In this document: positions 1-8,863 of the stretch, in pieces | Layout: each line of letters starts with the position of its first letter | How positions within the stretch are numbered: the first letter of the stretch is position 1 | NCBI GenBank assembly: GCA_945901855.1 | Contig: CAMDLT010000004.1 | Location: forward strand, 1-64,000 | DNA length: 64,000 bases | Source: Asaia bogorensis | Lineage (GTDB): Bacteria > Pseudomonadota > Alphaproteobacteria > CACIAM-22H2 | Direction: 5' to 3' | Made by a program: the position numbers and the translations under genes | Notes under the pieces: generated by a model | Told to the model about the DNA's origin: nothing | The model's database searches: none | What the model saw: the letters and a program-made list of their open reading frames with translations, nothing else

Positions 1-1323
1 GCCGCCCGACGCGCCGCCCGGAAGATACCCGTAAAGCGTGTGTCCTGGCGCCATGCCGCCGCAATGCTCGTCGATCAGTTCGCGGGCCGTAATGCCGGCG
101 GGCGCGCGTTTCATGCCGGGCACCGCAACGCGGCCCGACACCGAAAACGAGCGCCAGCCTTTTTGGCCACGCCTGCCCGCATCGGCAAATTTCAATGCGC
201 CCTCCTCCAGGATCTCGCGCAGCCACAGCAGCGTTTCGACATTGTGGTTGAGGGTCGGACGGCCGAACAGTCCGCGTTCGGCGATATAGGGCGGACGATG
301 GCGCGGCAAGCCGCGTTTGCCTTCGATCGATTCGATCATCGCGGACTCTTCGCCGCAAATATAGGCCCCGGCCCCGCGCCGCAATTCGACGAAACCGGGC
401 GCGATCAAACCCGCCCGCACAAGGTCGTCGAGCGCTTGCGCCAGAATGGCGCGCACGGCCGGATATTCGTCGCGCAGGTAGATGAAGATGCGTTCGGCTT
501 CGACGGCCGTTGCCGCAATCAGCATGCCTTCGAGCATGCGATGCGGATCGGTTTCAAGATGGACCCGATCCTTGAACGTGCCGGGTTCGCCCTCGTCGGC
601 ATTGACGGTCATCAAGCGCGGCTTGGGTTGGGCCCGCAAAATCGACCATTTGCGGCCCGTGGGAAACCCGGCGCCGCCAAGCCCGCGCAGGCCCGACTCC
701 GACAAGGTCGCAAGAATGCCGTCGATGGAACCCGGATCGGCACGCAAACGATCGACCAGACGATAGCCGCCCGCCGCGCGGTAGGCGGCAAAGCCGGTCG
801 ACTGCGGCAGGTCGGCCGCCGTCCGGTCGGAGGCGATCGCGGCGGCGAGTTTCGCAAGCGTGGCATCGTCGATCGCGTTTTGGCCGAACAAGGCCGCAGG
901 CGCTTGCGCGCAGCGACCGATGCACGGTGCCGCCACCGCGCGCACACGCGCCGGGTCGGCGGCAGCTTGCGCTTGGGCGAGCAACGAATCGGCCCCGGCC
1001 AGCGCACAGGACAGCGAAGTGCAGATGCGCAGCGTGCGCGGCGCGGGCGCCGCTTCGCCTTCTTTGACGATGTCGAAATGGTGGTAGAAGCTCGCGACCT
1101 CGAATATCTCGGCCTGCGACAGGCGCATCGCGCGCGCCAGCGCATGCAGATGGCGCGCCGCGAGATGGCCGAAACGATCCTGCACCAGATGCAGATATTC
1201 GATCAGCAAATCGCGGCGCGGCGCGGCTGTGCCCAGCAAGGCCGCAATTTCCGCTTCCGCGCCAGCATCGCGACTGCGCCCTTTGGCGGCATTGAACGGC
1301 AGATGTCCGGCGGTATCGGTCAT
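1..1323 (-). CDS. NuoE-NuoF fused NADH-binding flavoprotein subunit (formate dehydrogenase beta / HoxF-like), 3' end cut by window
   Basis: The first 441 residues of a soluble NAD(H)-dependent dehydrogenase flavoprotein subunit are visible; the C-terminus lies outside the window. Residues 1-155 form a NuoE-like thioredoxin-fold domain with a [2Fe-2S] pattern, Cys101-x4-Cys106 and Cys134-x3-Cys138. From about residue 205 it becomes NuoF-like: a glycine-rich NADH loop (GLGGAGFPTGRKW) and the FMN-site stretch NADEGEPGTFKDR. The C-terminal [4Fe-4S] cysteines expected of NuoF cannot be seen. Such fusions occur in NAD-dependent formate dehydrogenase beta subunits (FdsB) and in HoxF diaphorases of NAD-reducing hydrogenases. 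No fdsG-like gene lies upstream, as expected if its role is fused in. The catalytic partner would lie to the left, off the window, so formate versus hydrogen specificity is open. The ATG at 1323 follows a 59-base gap after the cupin gene. Confidence 0.85.
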   Translation of the reverse strand, partial: MTDTAGHLPFNAAKGRSRDAGAEAEIAALLGTAAPRRDLLIEYLHLVQDRFGHLAARHLHALARAMRLSQAEIFEVASFYHHFDIVKEGEAAPAPRTLRICTSLSCALAGADSLLAQAQAAADPARVRAVAAPCIGRCAQAPAALFGQNAIDDATLAKLAAAIASDRTAADLPQSTGFAAYRAAGGYRLVDRLRADPGSIDGILATLSESGLRGLGGAGFPTGRKWSILRAQPKPRLMTVNADEGEPGTFKDRVHLETDPHRMLEGMLIAATAVEAERIFIYLRDEYPAVRAILAQALDDLVRAGLIAPGFVELRRGAGAYICGEESAMIESIEGKRGLPRHRPPYIAERGLFGRPTLNHNVETLLWLREILEEGALKFADAGRRGQKGWRSFSVSGRVAVPGMKRAPAGITARELIDEHCGGMAPGHTLYGYLPGGASGG

Positions 1324-1382
1324 TGAACGGCGTCTCCCCGGACCGACGATAGCCGCTTTGCATCGACAATTCTTGGGTCTTT

Positions 1383-1814
1383 TCAGCGCCGCGGAACCGG
1401 CCGCCAATCGGGGGCAGCAAGTTCGAAGCCCGCAAAATCGAACGCGGGTCCGACGGTGCATCCGACCAACGTCCAGGCCCCCAGACTCGTTGCGGTCTGC
1501 CACACGCCTGCCTCGACCGTCAGTTGCGGACGTTGGCCGCCCAGAATTTCAGGCCCTAAAATTCGGGCCTCCGCATCGTGGCCGTTTGCCGAGACCGTCA
1601 GCGCCAACGGGGCGCCAGCATACCAGTGCCAGATTTCCGCCGCATCGACGCGGTGCCAGTGCGAATATTCGCCCGCCGCCAGCAGATAGTAGATTGCCGT
1701 CATGGCCCCGCGACCGCCCGCCGGATCGGCATGGCGATAGGTCTCGCGGTAATGGCCGCCCTCGGGATGCGGTTGGAGCCCGAGGGCGGCGATAATGTCG
1801 CCGGGCGATCTCAC
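1383..1814 (-). CDS. Cupin domain protein, DUF985 (Cupin_5) family
   Basis: A 143-residue cupin_5 protein. It begins with a GTG at 1814 whose last bases form the TGA of the upstream glutathione S-transferase gene (GTGA overlap), so the two are translationally coupled; the frame stays open further upstream but there it only shadows the GST gene. The family signature HPEGGHYRE lies near residue 15, and the beta-barrel motifs SHWHRVDAAEIWHWYAG and GVWQTA follow. The paired histidines match family positions usually taken as a metal or ligand site. The length is typical of DUF985 proteins. No reaction is established for most members, and nothing here fixes the substrate. Confidence 0.85.
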   Translation of the reverse strand: MRSPGDIIAALGLQPHPEGGHYRETYRHADPAGGRGAMTAIYYLLAAGEYSHWHRVDAAEIWHWYAGAPLALTVSANGHDAEARILGPEILGGQRPQLTVEAGVWQTATSLGAWTLVGCTVGPAFDFAGFELAAPDWRPVPRR

Positions 1815-2419
1815 GCGGGCACGGTTGCCTTGACCGACGGACGCTCGGCGATCTTGGCGCACCACGCGGCAAGCTTGGGGCGGCCCGCAAACGCGTCGCC
1901 GGCAACCGCGCGGAACTGCATCCAGCCGATCATCGCGATCACCGCGATCTGGCCGATGCCGAATTCGCCGTCGAGTTGGTCCGCGTCGCGCTCGAGCTGG
2001 TCGAGGCCTTGGTTGACCTTGGCCGACTGGCCTTCGATCCATTCTTTCCAGCGCAGGTTTTCTGGCCGCAATGCGCCTTCGTAGCGCATGAGGATGCCGG
2101 CATCCGTGATGCCGTCGGCGAGCGCTTCCAGCCGCAACGCGCGCCAGCGCTCGCCGCCCGCCGCCGGAATGAGTTTGCGCCCCGCATGTTGCGCGTCGAG
2201 ATAGTCGCAGATCACGCGGCTGTCGAAGAGCGCCTCGCCGCCGTCGGTCCACAAAGTGGGCACCTTCATCAGCGGATTGTCGCGGCCCAGGTCGCGGTTG
2301 GGCTGGTCGGGGCGTACGACCGTGGCGATTTTTTCGATCCGGTCGCCGAGCCCGCATTCGAGCGCGACGATCATGACTTTGCGGACGTAGGGGCTGGCGC
2401 TGCTGTAGGCGAGTTTCAT
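1811..2419 (-). CDS. Glutathione S-transferase family protein
   Basis: A 202-residue cytosolic GST. The N-terminal thioredoxin-fold half (about 1-75) carries SASPYVRKV at the usual active-site helix, with a serine as the likely glutathione-activating residue, then the conserved cis-proline stretch KVPTLW near residue 54 and the glutathione-contact DSRVICDYLD. The C-terminal half is all-helical (about 85-200). Length and arrangement match short bacterial GSTs. It is transcribed with the downstream DUF985 cupin through a four-base overlap, and lies 61 bases downstream of the antiporter gene on the same strand. The electrophilic substrate cannot be told from the sequence. Confidence 0.9.
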   Translation of the reverse strand: MKLAYSSASPYVRKVMIVALECGLGDRIEKIATVVRPDQPNRDLGRDNPLMKVPTLWTDGGEALFDSRVICDYLDAQHAGRKLIPAAGGERWRALRLEALADGITDAGILMRYEGALRPENLRWKEWIEGQSAKVNQGLDQLERDADQLDGEFGIGQIAVIAMIGWMQFRAVAGDAFAGRPKLAAWCAKIAERPSVKATVPA

Positions 2420-2480
2420 CGGTCTGCCTTTCGGGCGGGTGGGAAACGGGCGCGAAGCTTAGGCTGCCCGCGTCGCTGCT

Positions 2481-4277
2481 TCAACGCGCCTGTTTGAGCC
2501 GCCCGCGCAAGGCGCGCCACGCGTCTTGCAGGCGATGGAGGGCGCGCAAGACCGGCAAGCGTTCGTCCGGCGCTTCCAGTTCGAGCCCCACTTTGGTCGC
2601 ACGGCCGCGCGCGATCTCGCCCACCACCAATTCGACGGGGCCAAGCGCCACGCGGTCGCCGGGAATGGCGTCGGGTCCAAGGCGCTCGGCCAAAAAGTCG
2701 GCGAGCGTCTGGGTCGCGTCGCTTGCTTCGAACGGCACGCCGTATTGCGCGCACAAAACGCCGAGCTGGACGTCGCCCGAAAACACGAACTCGCCCATGT
2801 CGTCGATGTTTTTGCGCCGCACCGGGCGCGGGGCGAACAGCCGATCCAGATCGATCGACTGTTCGGGCGGGACCAGGGCGATGATCTGGTCGCCTTCGGC
2901 AAGCCGCTCGAGTTCCTGGCGGTTTTGAAGCGCGCCGTCGCGAATGACGGCGATGATGCGCGCGCGGCGCGGCAGTTGCAGTTCGGCGAACGGCCGGGCC
3001 AGTGCCGGACTGTGTCTGGCAACGCGCCAGCTTGCCGCATCGCGGTCGGCGACGACCGGCAGATCAAGATCGGTACGGCCGGGCTGGTCGATCTGCGGCG
3101 GCAGAGCGAGGCCCAAGAACCGCGCCGCCACGCCGACCGTCCAGCCCTGCAAGACGAGCGACGCGAGCACGACCACAAACGCCACGTTGAAAAACACTTC
3201 CGCATTTTCGATGCCCGCAATGACCGGGATCGACGCGAGGAAAATCGGCACGGCGCCGCGCAATCCGACCCACGAAATGAAAGTCTTCTCGCGCCAATCG
3301 AACTTGACGAGCGAGAGGCACAAAAACACCGCCAACGGACGCGCCACGAAAATAAGCGCGGCCGCGATCGCGATCTCGGCCCCCCAATTGGCCAGCAGCT
3401 TCGACGGCGTGACGAGCAGACCCAGCATCAAGAACATGACGATCTGCGCGATCCAGGCGAGCCCGTCATGGAAGCGCAAGATGGTGGCCTGCGCGCGATG
3501 GCGCCGGTTTCCCAGAACCAGACCCGCGAGATACACCGCCAAAAATCCGGACGCGTCGAGCGACTGGCCGACCGCGAAAATAGACACGGCAAATGCCGCG
3601 CACAGCACCGGATAGAGCCCGCCCGCAAGCACGGCCCGGTTGACAAGCCACACCAGCGCGAAACCGCCGACAATGCCGATCGCTGCCCCGCCGAACATTT
3701 GCTGGGCGAAGAACAGCGCCAGATGCCAGTCGAGCGGCGCGGGGTTCAGCAGATATTCGACGCATGCGATGGTCAAAAACACGGCCATCGGATCGTTCAA
3801 TCCGCTTTCGACCTCGAGCGTGGCCGCGACGCGCTTGTTGATTTCGGTGCCGCGCATATTGAGCAGCAAAAAGACCGCCGCCGCGTCGGTCGAGGCGACC
3901 ACGGCACCGACCAGAAACGCCGCGACCGGATCGAGCTTCAGGGCCAAAAACGCGACGCCGCCGATGATCGTGGCCGTGATGGCAACACCCAGCGTGGCCA
4001 GCACAAAAGCCGGTTTGGCGGCAAGCCGCAGCGACTGGCGCGAGGTGCGCAAGGCGCCGTCGAACAGGATGATGGCGAGCGCTACCGAACCCACCAAATA
4101 CGCGAGCTTGAAATCGCCGAACGCGATACCGCCCGGCCCGTCTTCCCCCGCCAGCATCCCAAGCCCCAGGAACACGAGCAGCAACGGCGCGCCGAGCCTT
4201 GAGGAGAACATGCCCGCAAGGATGCTGAGCACGACGAGGAATCCGCCCAGCAAGATAAAATGGTTGATCTGCTCCAA
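2481..4277 (-). CDS. nhaP2: K+(Na+)/H+ antiporter of the CPA1 family, NhaP2/CvrA type
   Basis: An inner-membrane cation/proton antiporter of 598 residues (E. coli CvrA is similar in size). About 12 hydrophobic segments fill residues 1-390. They include the CPA1 core motifs LFDGALR, VVASTDAAAVFLLL and the ion-site sequence ESGLNDPMAVFL. A cytosolic TrkA_C (RCK-C) domain follows at roughly 405-470 (PRRARIIAVIRDGAL), and a CorC/HlyC transporter-associated domain fills the end (about 490-575). It starts with TTG at 4277; an AGGAG eight bases upstream supports that start, and the first in-frame ATG (residue 23) would cut into the first membrane helix. It is divergent from the methyltransferase at 4386 with 108 bases between. 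Potassium as the main substrate is inferred from family. Confidence 0.9.
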   Translation of the reverse strand: MEQINHFILLGGFLVVLSILAGMFSSRLGAPLLLVFLGLGMLAGEDGPGGIAFGDFKLAYLVGSVALAIILFDGALRTSRQSLRLAAKPAFVLATLGVAITATIIGGVAFLALKLDPVAAFLVGAVVASTDAAAVFLLLNMRGTEINKRVAATLEVESGLNDPMAVFLTIACVEYLLNPAPLDWHLALFFAQQMFGGAAIGIVGGFALVWLVNRAVLAGGLYPVLCAAFAVSIFAVGQSLDASGFLAVYLAGLVLGNRRHRAQATILRFHDGLAWIAQIVMFLMLGLLVTPSKLLANWGAEIAIAAALIFVARPLAVFLCLSLVKFDWREKTFISWVGLRGAVPIFLASIPVIAGIENAEVFFNVAFVVVLASLVLQGWTVGVAARFLGLALPPQIDQPGRTDLDLPVVADRDAASWRVARHSPALARPFAELQLPRRARIIAVIRDGALQNRQELERLAEGDQIIALVPPEQSIDLDRLFAPRPVRRKNIDDMGEFVFSGDVQLGVLCAQYGVPFEASDATQTLADFLAERLGPDAIPGDRVALGPVELVVGEIARGRATKVGLELEAPDERLPVLRALHRLQDAWRALRGRLKQAR

Positions 4278-4385
4278 ACCCGCTTCTCCTTCCCAGTCGG
4301 CATCCTAGACGCATTTGCGGGCGGATGGGGAGCAGGTACGGGAAAACTTGCGTGCGCGCGCGCCAGGGCCGAAACTAGGGTTTGC

Positions 4386-5114
4386 ATGTGGTCCGATGTC
4401 GTCGATTTGCGCGATTTTTACGCGAGCCCTTTGGGCCAGATGGCGCGTCGCACCATCGCGGCCAATCTGCACGCCATCTGGCCCGAGACGACGGGCCAGG
4501 CCGTGCTGGGCCTGGGGTATGCCGTGCCCTATTTGCGCAACTGGCGCGGCAATTCGGCGCGCTGCATTGCCATGATGCCCGCCCCGCAGGGCGTTTTGCA
4601 CTGGCCGCCCGAGGGGCCCAACGCCACAAGTCTGGTCGAAGAAGAAGCCCTGCCGCTGCCCGACATGTCGGTCGATCGCGTGCTGCTTGTCCATGCGATC
4701 GAACATGCCGAGGCGCTGCGCCCGTTTTTGCGCGAAGTGTGGCGCGTGCTGAGCGGCAGCGGGCGCATTCTGGTCGCAGTCCCGAACCGACGCGGCATTT
4801 GGGCGCGGTTCGATCGCACGCCTTTCGGGCACGGGACGCCCTACACCACGCGGCAGCTTGCGCGCCTGCTGCGCGACAATCTGTTCGTGCCGCAGCAGAC
4901 GCGCAACTGCCTGTTCGCGCCGCCCTTGGCCGGTTCGCTGTGGCTGTCGTCCGCCCCCGCCGTCGAACGCTTGGGGGTACGGTTTTTTCCGGCACTGGCG
5001 GGCGTTTCGATCGTGGAGGCCAGCAAGACGCTCTATGCGCCAATGCCGGTACGCGGGCGCGTGCGGGCGCGCGCAAAGCTGGCCCCAGCAGCGCAGGTTG
5101 CGCGCGCCGAATGA
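4386..5114 (+). CDS. Class I SAM-dependent methyltransferase
   Basis: A 242-residue methyltransferase-11 type protein. The SAM-binding first strand is AVLGLGYAVPYL near residue 40, a degenerate form of the usual D/E-x-G-x-G-x-G loop. ALPLPDMSVDRVLLVHAIEH (about 90-110) is the typical acidic loop and motif-IV region, followed by LREVWRVLSGSGRILVAVP. The ATG at 4386 is the first methionine placed sensibly before the fold; upstream in-frame codons lack a ribosome site and have no family match. Its TGA overlaps the ispE start (ATGA), so the pair is translationally coupled. The substrate is unknown. Family members often sit beside housekeeping genes in alphaproteobacteria. Confidence 0.8.
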   Translation: MWSDVVDLRDFYASPLGQMARRTIAANLHAIWPETTGQAVLGLGYAVPYLRNWRGNSARCIAMMPAPQGVLHWPPEGPNATSLVEEEALPLPDMSVDRVLLVHAIEHAEALRPFLREVWRVLSGSGRILVAVPNRRGIWARFDRTPFGHGTPYTTRQLARLLRDNLFVPQQTRNCLFAPPLAGSLWLSSAPAVERLGVRFFPALAGVSIVEASKTLYAPMPVRGRVRARAKLAPAAQVARAE

Positions 5115-5989
5115 TCGTCGAAGCCGCACCCGCCAAACTCAACCTCAATCTTCAAATCGTCGCTCGCCGCGCCGACGGTTTCCATTTGCTCGACAGCCTT
5201 GTCGCGTTTTCGGACATTGGCGACGTCTTGGCGGTCGACGCGGCAGCGGGATTGTCGCTCGCGATCGACGGTCCGTTTGCGCAGGGCCTGTCGGCGGGTG
5301 CGGACAATCTGGTGTTGCGCGCCGCCATCGCGTTGCAGGAATCGTGCGGCACGAAAGCAGGCGCTGCGCTGCGTCTGACAAAAAATTTGCCGGTCGCCAG
5401 CGGCATCGGCGGCGGATCGGCCGATGCGGCCGCTGCGCTGCGCGCCTTGTCGCGGCTTTGGCAGATCGACCTGCCGCTGGCCGCCATCGCCGCACGCCTG
5501 GGCGCCGATGTTCCGGCCTGTCTTGCGAGCCAGGCCTGTTGGATGGCGGGGATCGGCGACGTGCTGGAGCCTTGCGCGCCGCTTCCAGAGGCAGGGCTGG
5601 TCTTGGCCAATCCCGGCATTGGGCTTGCGACACCCCTGGTTTTCATGCGCCGCTCGGGCCCGTTTAGAGCGCCACACCGCTTCGGCATTCCGGCAACGGT
5701 TGCGGAATTTGCCCGCGAACTTGGCAACGCCAGCAACGATCTGGCCGCCGCAGCCGAAGAACTGGTGCCCGAAATCGGCATTTTGCTGGGATATTTGGAC
5801 GCCTTGCCGGGCGCGCGCTTGGCGCGCATGTCGGGCAGCGGGGCCACGTGTTTTGCGCTGTTCGACAGCCGCAAGGCGGCCCGAGCGGCCGCCAAAGCGC
5901 TCGAATTGCAGGTCCCGGGCGGGTGGTGGGTGGCATCGGGCGGGTGGCATAAGCCGCCCCCAAGCGCCGTTGTCCGCCACGTTCCATGA
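5111..5989 (+). CDS. ispE: 4-diphosphocytidyl-2-C-methyl-D-erythritol kinase
   Basis: IspE phosphorylates the 2-hydroxyl of CDP-methylerythritol, the fourth step of the non-mevalonate isoprenoid pathway in the cytosol. The 292-residue protein opens with [11 protein letters not shown], the substrate-binding N-terminus of the family (Lys and Asn conserved). The GHMP-kinase ATP loop [20 protein letters not shown] lies at about 96-115, and the C-terminal GHMP motif [12 protein letters not shown] near 245. The start at 5111 overlaps the methyltransferase stop. The gene is followed by a 43-base gap and gmd. Confidence 0.95.
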   Translation: MIVEAAPAKLNLNLQIVARRADGFHLLDSLVAFSDIGDVLAVDAAAGLSLAIDGPFAQGLSAGADNLVLRAAIALQESCGTKAGAALRLTKNLPVASGIGGGSADAAAALRALSRLWQIDLPLAAIAARLGADVPACLASQACWMAGIGDVLEPCAPLPEAGLVLANPGIGLATPLVFMRRSGPFRAPHRFGIPATVAEFARELGNASNDLAAAAEELVPEIGILLGYLDALPGARLARMSGSGATCFALFDSRKAARAAAKALELQVPGGWWVASGGWHKPPPSAVVRHVP

Positions 5990-6032
5990 TGCTAAACCCC
6001 TCCCGTCAAACGCATCCTTGCTGGAAAATGAA

Positions 6033-7103
6033 ATGTCCCAACCTGTCGCACTGATTACCGGCATCACCGGCCAAGACGGCGCCTACCTTGCCGAAATGCT
6101 GCTCCAAAAGGGCTACATCGTGCACGGCGTGAAGCGGCGTTCGTCGTCGTTCAACACCGCGCGCGTCGACCATCTTTATGCCGATCGGCACGAACATGGC
6201 GTGCGCTTTTTCATGCATTACGGCGATTTGACCGACGCCACGAACCTCATCCGGCTGGTCCAGCAGACCAAGCCGACCGAGATCTACAATCTGGCGGCCC
6301 AAAGCCACGTGGCCGTGAGTTTCGAGACGCCCGAATACACGGCCAATTCCGACGGCATCGGCGCGCTGCGCCTGCTGGAAGCGATCCGCATCCTGGGTCT
6401 CGAAAAAACCACGCGCTTCTACCAGGCGAGCACGTCCGAGCTTTACGGCCTGGTGCAGGAACGTCCGCAAAAAGAAACCACGCCGTTCCGCCCGCGCAGC
6501 CCCTATGCGGCTGCCAAGCTCTATGCCTATTGGATCACGGTCAATTACCGCGAGGCCTACGGCATGCACGCGTCGAACGGCATTCTGTTCAACCACGAAG
6601 GCCCGACGCGCGGCGAAACGTTCGTCACGCGCAAGATTTCGCGCGCGGTCGCCGCGATCAAGCTCGGTTTCCAGAAAAAGCTCTATCTTGGCAATATCGA
6701 CAGCTATCGCGACTGGGGCCACGCGCGCGACTATGTCGAAGGCATGTGGCTGATGCTGCAGCAGGACGAGCCCGACGACTACGTGCTGGCGACCGGCGAA
6801 ACCCAGACGGTGCGCGAATTCGTCAATATCGCGTTTGCCCAGGTCGGCCGCCCGATCGAATGGCACGGCAAGGGCGTGGACGAAAAGGGCGTCGATGCCA
6901 AAACCGGCGAGGTTCTGGTCGAAATCGACCCGCGCTATTTCCGCCCGACCGAAGTCGATTTCCTGCTGGGCGACCCCACCAAGGCGCGCACGAAACTCGG
7001 CTGGACGCACAAAATCGGCTTCAAGCAGCTGGTCGAAGAAATGGTCGCCTCCGACCTCAAGCTCGTCGAACGCGAGAGCCATCGCAATGACCGCAACGCC
7101 TAG
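6033..7103 (+). CDS. gmd: GDP-mannose 4,6-dehydratase
   Basis: Gmd converts GDP-mannose to GDP-4-keto-6-deoxymannose using bound NADP+, the first committed step to GDP-L-fucose and other deoxyhexoses. The 356-residue extended SDR protein has the Rossmann loop [12 protein letters not shown] at 9-20, the family sequence KRRSSSFNT, the catalytic STSELYG and [12 protein letters not shown] (YxxxK), and [15 protein letters not shown] near 190, which in characterised enzymes holds active-site and oligomer contacts. The start at 6033 is the ATG immediately before SQPVALITG. Its last 17 bases overlap the next gene, fcl. Length is normal for bacterial Gmd (about 345-375). Confidence 0.96.
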   Translation: MSQPVALITGITGQDGAYLAEMLLQKGYIVHGVKRRSSSFNTARVDHLYADRHEHGVRFFMHYGDLTDATNLIRLVQQTKPTEIYNLAAQSHVAVSFETPEYTANSDGIGALRLLEAIRILGLEKTTRFYQASTSELYGLVQERPQKETTPFRPRSPYAAAKLYAYWITVNYREAYGMHASNGILFNHEGPTRGETFVTRKISRAVAAIKLGFQKKLYLGNIDSYRDWGHARDYVEGMWLMLQQDEPDDYVLATGETQTVREFVNIAFAQVGRPIEWHGKGVDEKGVDAKTGEVLVEIDPRYFRPTEVDFLLGDPTKARTKLGWTHKIGFKQLVEEMVASDLKLVERESHRNDRNA

Positions 7104-8046
7104 ATTCGACCTCGCCGGCAAACGCGTTTTTGTCGCAGGCCATCGCGGCATGGTGGGTGCGGCGCTGGTGCGCCGCTTGGCATCCGAAAACTGCACGGTG
7201 CTGACCGTGCCCAAGGCCGAGGTCGATCTGACGCGCCAGGACGCGGTCGAAAAATATCTCGCGGCGCAAAAACCCGATGCCGTGTTTTTGGCGGCGGCGC
7301 GCGTGGGCGGCATCCATGCCAACAATTCGCGCCCGGCCGAGTTTTTGTTCGAGAATCTGGCGATCCAGAATGCGGTCATCGACGGCGCCTACAAAGCGGG
7401 CGTGCGGAAGCTTCTGTTCTTGGGCTCGACTTGCATCTATCCGCGCATGGCGCCGCAGCCGATGCACGAAGACGCGCTGCTGACCGGCCCGCTCGAGCCG
7501 ACCAACGAATGGTACGCGGTCGCCAAGATCGCGGGCCTGAAGATGTGCCAGGCCTACCAAAAACAGTACGGCGTCGATTTCATCGCGTGCATGCCGACCA
7601 ACCTTTACGGCCCGCACGACAATTATGATCTGGAGATGAGCCATGTGCCGGCTGCCACGATCGTGAAGGTGCATCGCGCCATCCGAACGGGCGCCGCAAG
7701 CGTGCCGGTGTGGGGCGACGGCACGCCGTTGCGCGAGTTCATGCATGTCGACGATCTGGCCGATGCGTGCGTATTTTTGATGAAAAACTACTCGGGCCTC
7801 GATGCGTTCAATGTCGGCACCGGGACGGACGTGTCGATCCGCGAATTCGTCGGAACCGTTTGCAAGGTTGCGGGCTACACGGGAACGCTTGCCTTCGACC
7901 CGAGCAAACCCAACGGCCCGCCGCGCAAACTGACCGACCCGTCGCGGCTGATGGCGCTGGGCTGGCGGCCCAAAATCGACCTGGAAACGGGCCTTGCCGA
8001 CGCCTATCGCTGGTATGTGGAGAACGTGGCGGCCAAGGCCGCGTGA
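7087..8046 (+). CDS. fcl: GDP-L-fucose synthase (GDP-4-keto-6-deoxymannose 3,5-epimerase/4-reductase)
   Basis: Fcl (WcaG) epimerises C3 and C5 of GDP-4-keto-6-deoxymannose and reduces C4 with NADPH to give GDP-L-fucose. The 319-residue SDR protein has the nucleotide loop [15 protein letters not shown] near residue 15, the family sequence [11 protein letters not shown], the catalytic serine/tyrosine/lysine in LGSTCIYPR and [14 protein letters not shown], and [19 protein letters not shown]. The ATG at 7087 lies inside gmd (17-base overlap), so both are surely co-transcribed. A fucosyltransferase is not recognisable in the window. Confidence 0.96.
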   Translation: MTATPRFDLAGKRVFVAGHRGMVGAALVRRLASENCTVLTVPKAEVDLTRQDAVEKYLAAQKPDAVFLAAARVGGIHANNSRPAEFLFENLAIQNAVIDGAYKAGVRKLLFLGSTCIYPRMAPQPMHEDALLTGPLEPTNEWYAVAKIAGLKMCQAYQKQYGVDFIACMPTNLYGPHDNYDLEMSHVPAATIVKVHRAIRTGAASVPVWGDGTPLREFMHVDDLADACVFLMKNYSGLDAFNVGTGTDVSIREFVGTVCKVAGYTGTLAFDPSKPNGPPRKLTDPSRLMALGWRPKIDLETGLADAYRWYVENVAAKAA

Positions 8047-8050
8047 CCTC

Positions 8051-8079
8051 TCGACAAGCGGCGCAAGCCGGTCTAGATA
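8051..8079 (+). promoter_or_regulatory. Putative sigma-70 promoter of tRNA-Gln
   Basis: TCGACA (8051-8056), a 17-base spacer and TAGATA (8074-8079) lie in the gap after fcl, placing transcription start near 8086, about 16 bases before the tRNA 5' end. Spacing is ideal and both hexamers are close to consensus; no experimental support. Confidence 0.5.
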
Positions 8080-8101
8080 ACGGTCGTCCGCGCGTCCTTG
8101 C

Positions 8102-8176
8102 TGGGGCGTCGCCAAGCGGTAAGGCATCGGTTTTTGGTACCGACATACCTAGGTTCGAATCCTAGCGCCCCAGCCA
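8102..8176 (+). tRNA. tRNA-Gln(TTG)
   Basis: A full cloverleaf: acceptor stem TGGGGCG/CGCCCCA, anticodon stem TCGGT/ACCGA with loop TTTTGGT (anticodon TTG), T loop GGTTCGAATCC, discriminator G and an encoded CCA at 8174-8176. It closely resembles E. coli tRNA-Gln(UUG). It reads CAA and, by wobble, CAG. Confidence 0.97.
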
Positions 8177-8239
8177 AGCTTCGAATCCGATCTTTGCGCA
8201 GCCAAGCGAACCGTATCTGGTCGCACCGATGCATCCGCC

Positions 8240-8863
8240 TTAAAGCGCGACCACCGGGCCGTCGGCGGCCATGGCGTCCTCGCGGTCGTGCGTGACCATC
8301 AAACACGGCACGCCGCGCGCGCGCACATGGTCGAACACGAATGCGCGCATGCGCGCGCGCAAATCGGCATCGAGTTTGCCGAACGGCTCGTCGAGCAGCA
8401 CGGCGGCGGGCTCGGCCAGCAGCATGCGCATCAGCGATACGCGCTGGCGCTGGCCGCCGGACAATGTCGCCGGATCGCGCTTGGCAAAACCCGCAAGGTC
8501 GGCTTCCTCGAGCGCCGCCGCAATGCGCGCGGCACGATCAAGCGTTCCCGGCGGCAATCCGAAGGCGAGGTTTCCGCCGACCGAAAGATGCGCAAACAGC
8601 AGATCGTCCTGGAACAGAATGCCGATGCGCCGCCGCTCCGGCGCCAGCATGCCGATCTCGCGCCCGCCCAACAGCACGCGCCCCGTGGCCGACAGGCCGG
8701 GCGCCAGCGTGCCGCACGCAAAGGCAAGCAAGCTCGATTTTCCCGAACCCGACGGCCCCATCACGGTTGCAATCGTTCCGGGCTGCACCGCAAGATCGAA
8801 CCGCTCGATCAATACGCGCGGCCCGATGCGCAACGCGACGTTTTCGAACGCCAGCACGCTCAT
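8240..8863 (-). CDS. ABC transporter ATP-binding protein, YnjD type
   Basis: A 207-residue ABC ATPase on the cytosolic face of the importer encoded by the two genes before it. Walker A is GPSGSGKSS near residue 35, the Q-loop is FQDD, the ABC signature LSGGQRQR near 137, Walker B VLLDEPFG, and the switch histidine lies in MVTHDREDA. Its size matches E. coli YnjD (about 217). The ATG at 8863 overlaps the permease stop (ATGA). It is the last gene of the minus-strand radical SAM-ynjB-ynjC-ynjD operon. A thiamine-type ThiQ role is possible from the ATPase alone, but the companion genes look like YnjB and YnjC. Confidence 0.85.
   Translation of the reverse strand: MSVLAFENVALRIGPRVLIERFDLAVQPGTIATVMGPSGSGKSSLLAFACGTLAPGLSATGRVLLGGREIGMLAPERRRIGILFQDDLLFAHLSVGGNLAFGLPPGTLDRAARIAAALEEADLAGFAKRDPATLSGGQRQRVSLMRMLLAEPAAVLLDEPFGKLDADLRARMRAFVFDHVRARGVPCLMVTHDREDAMAADGPVVAL

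Noticed and set aside
40..1326. Long open frame on the plus strand opposite the NuoE-NuoF gene
   Set aside because: Its translation is arginine/glutamine-rich with no family motif, whereas the minus strand encodes a clear flavoprotein; a GC-rich antisense artefact.
2526..4202. 558-codon open frame opposite the antiporter gene
   Set aside because: Low-complexity Arg/Gln/Asp composition and no domain; the minus strand has an intact membrane transporter with a good ribosome site.
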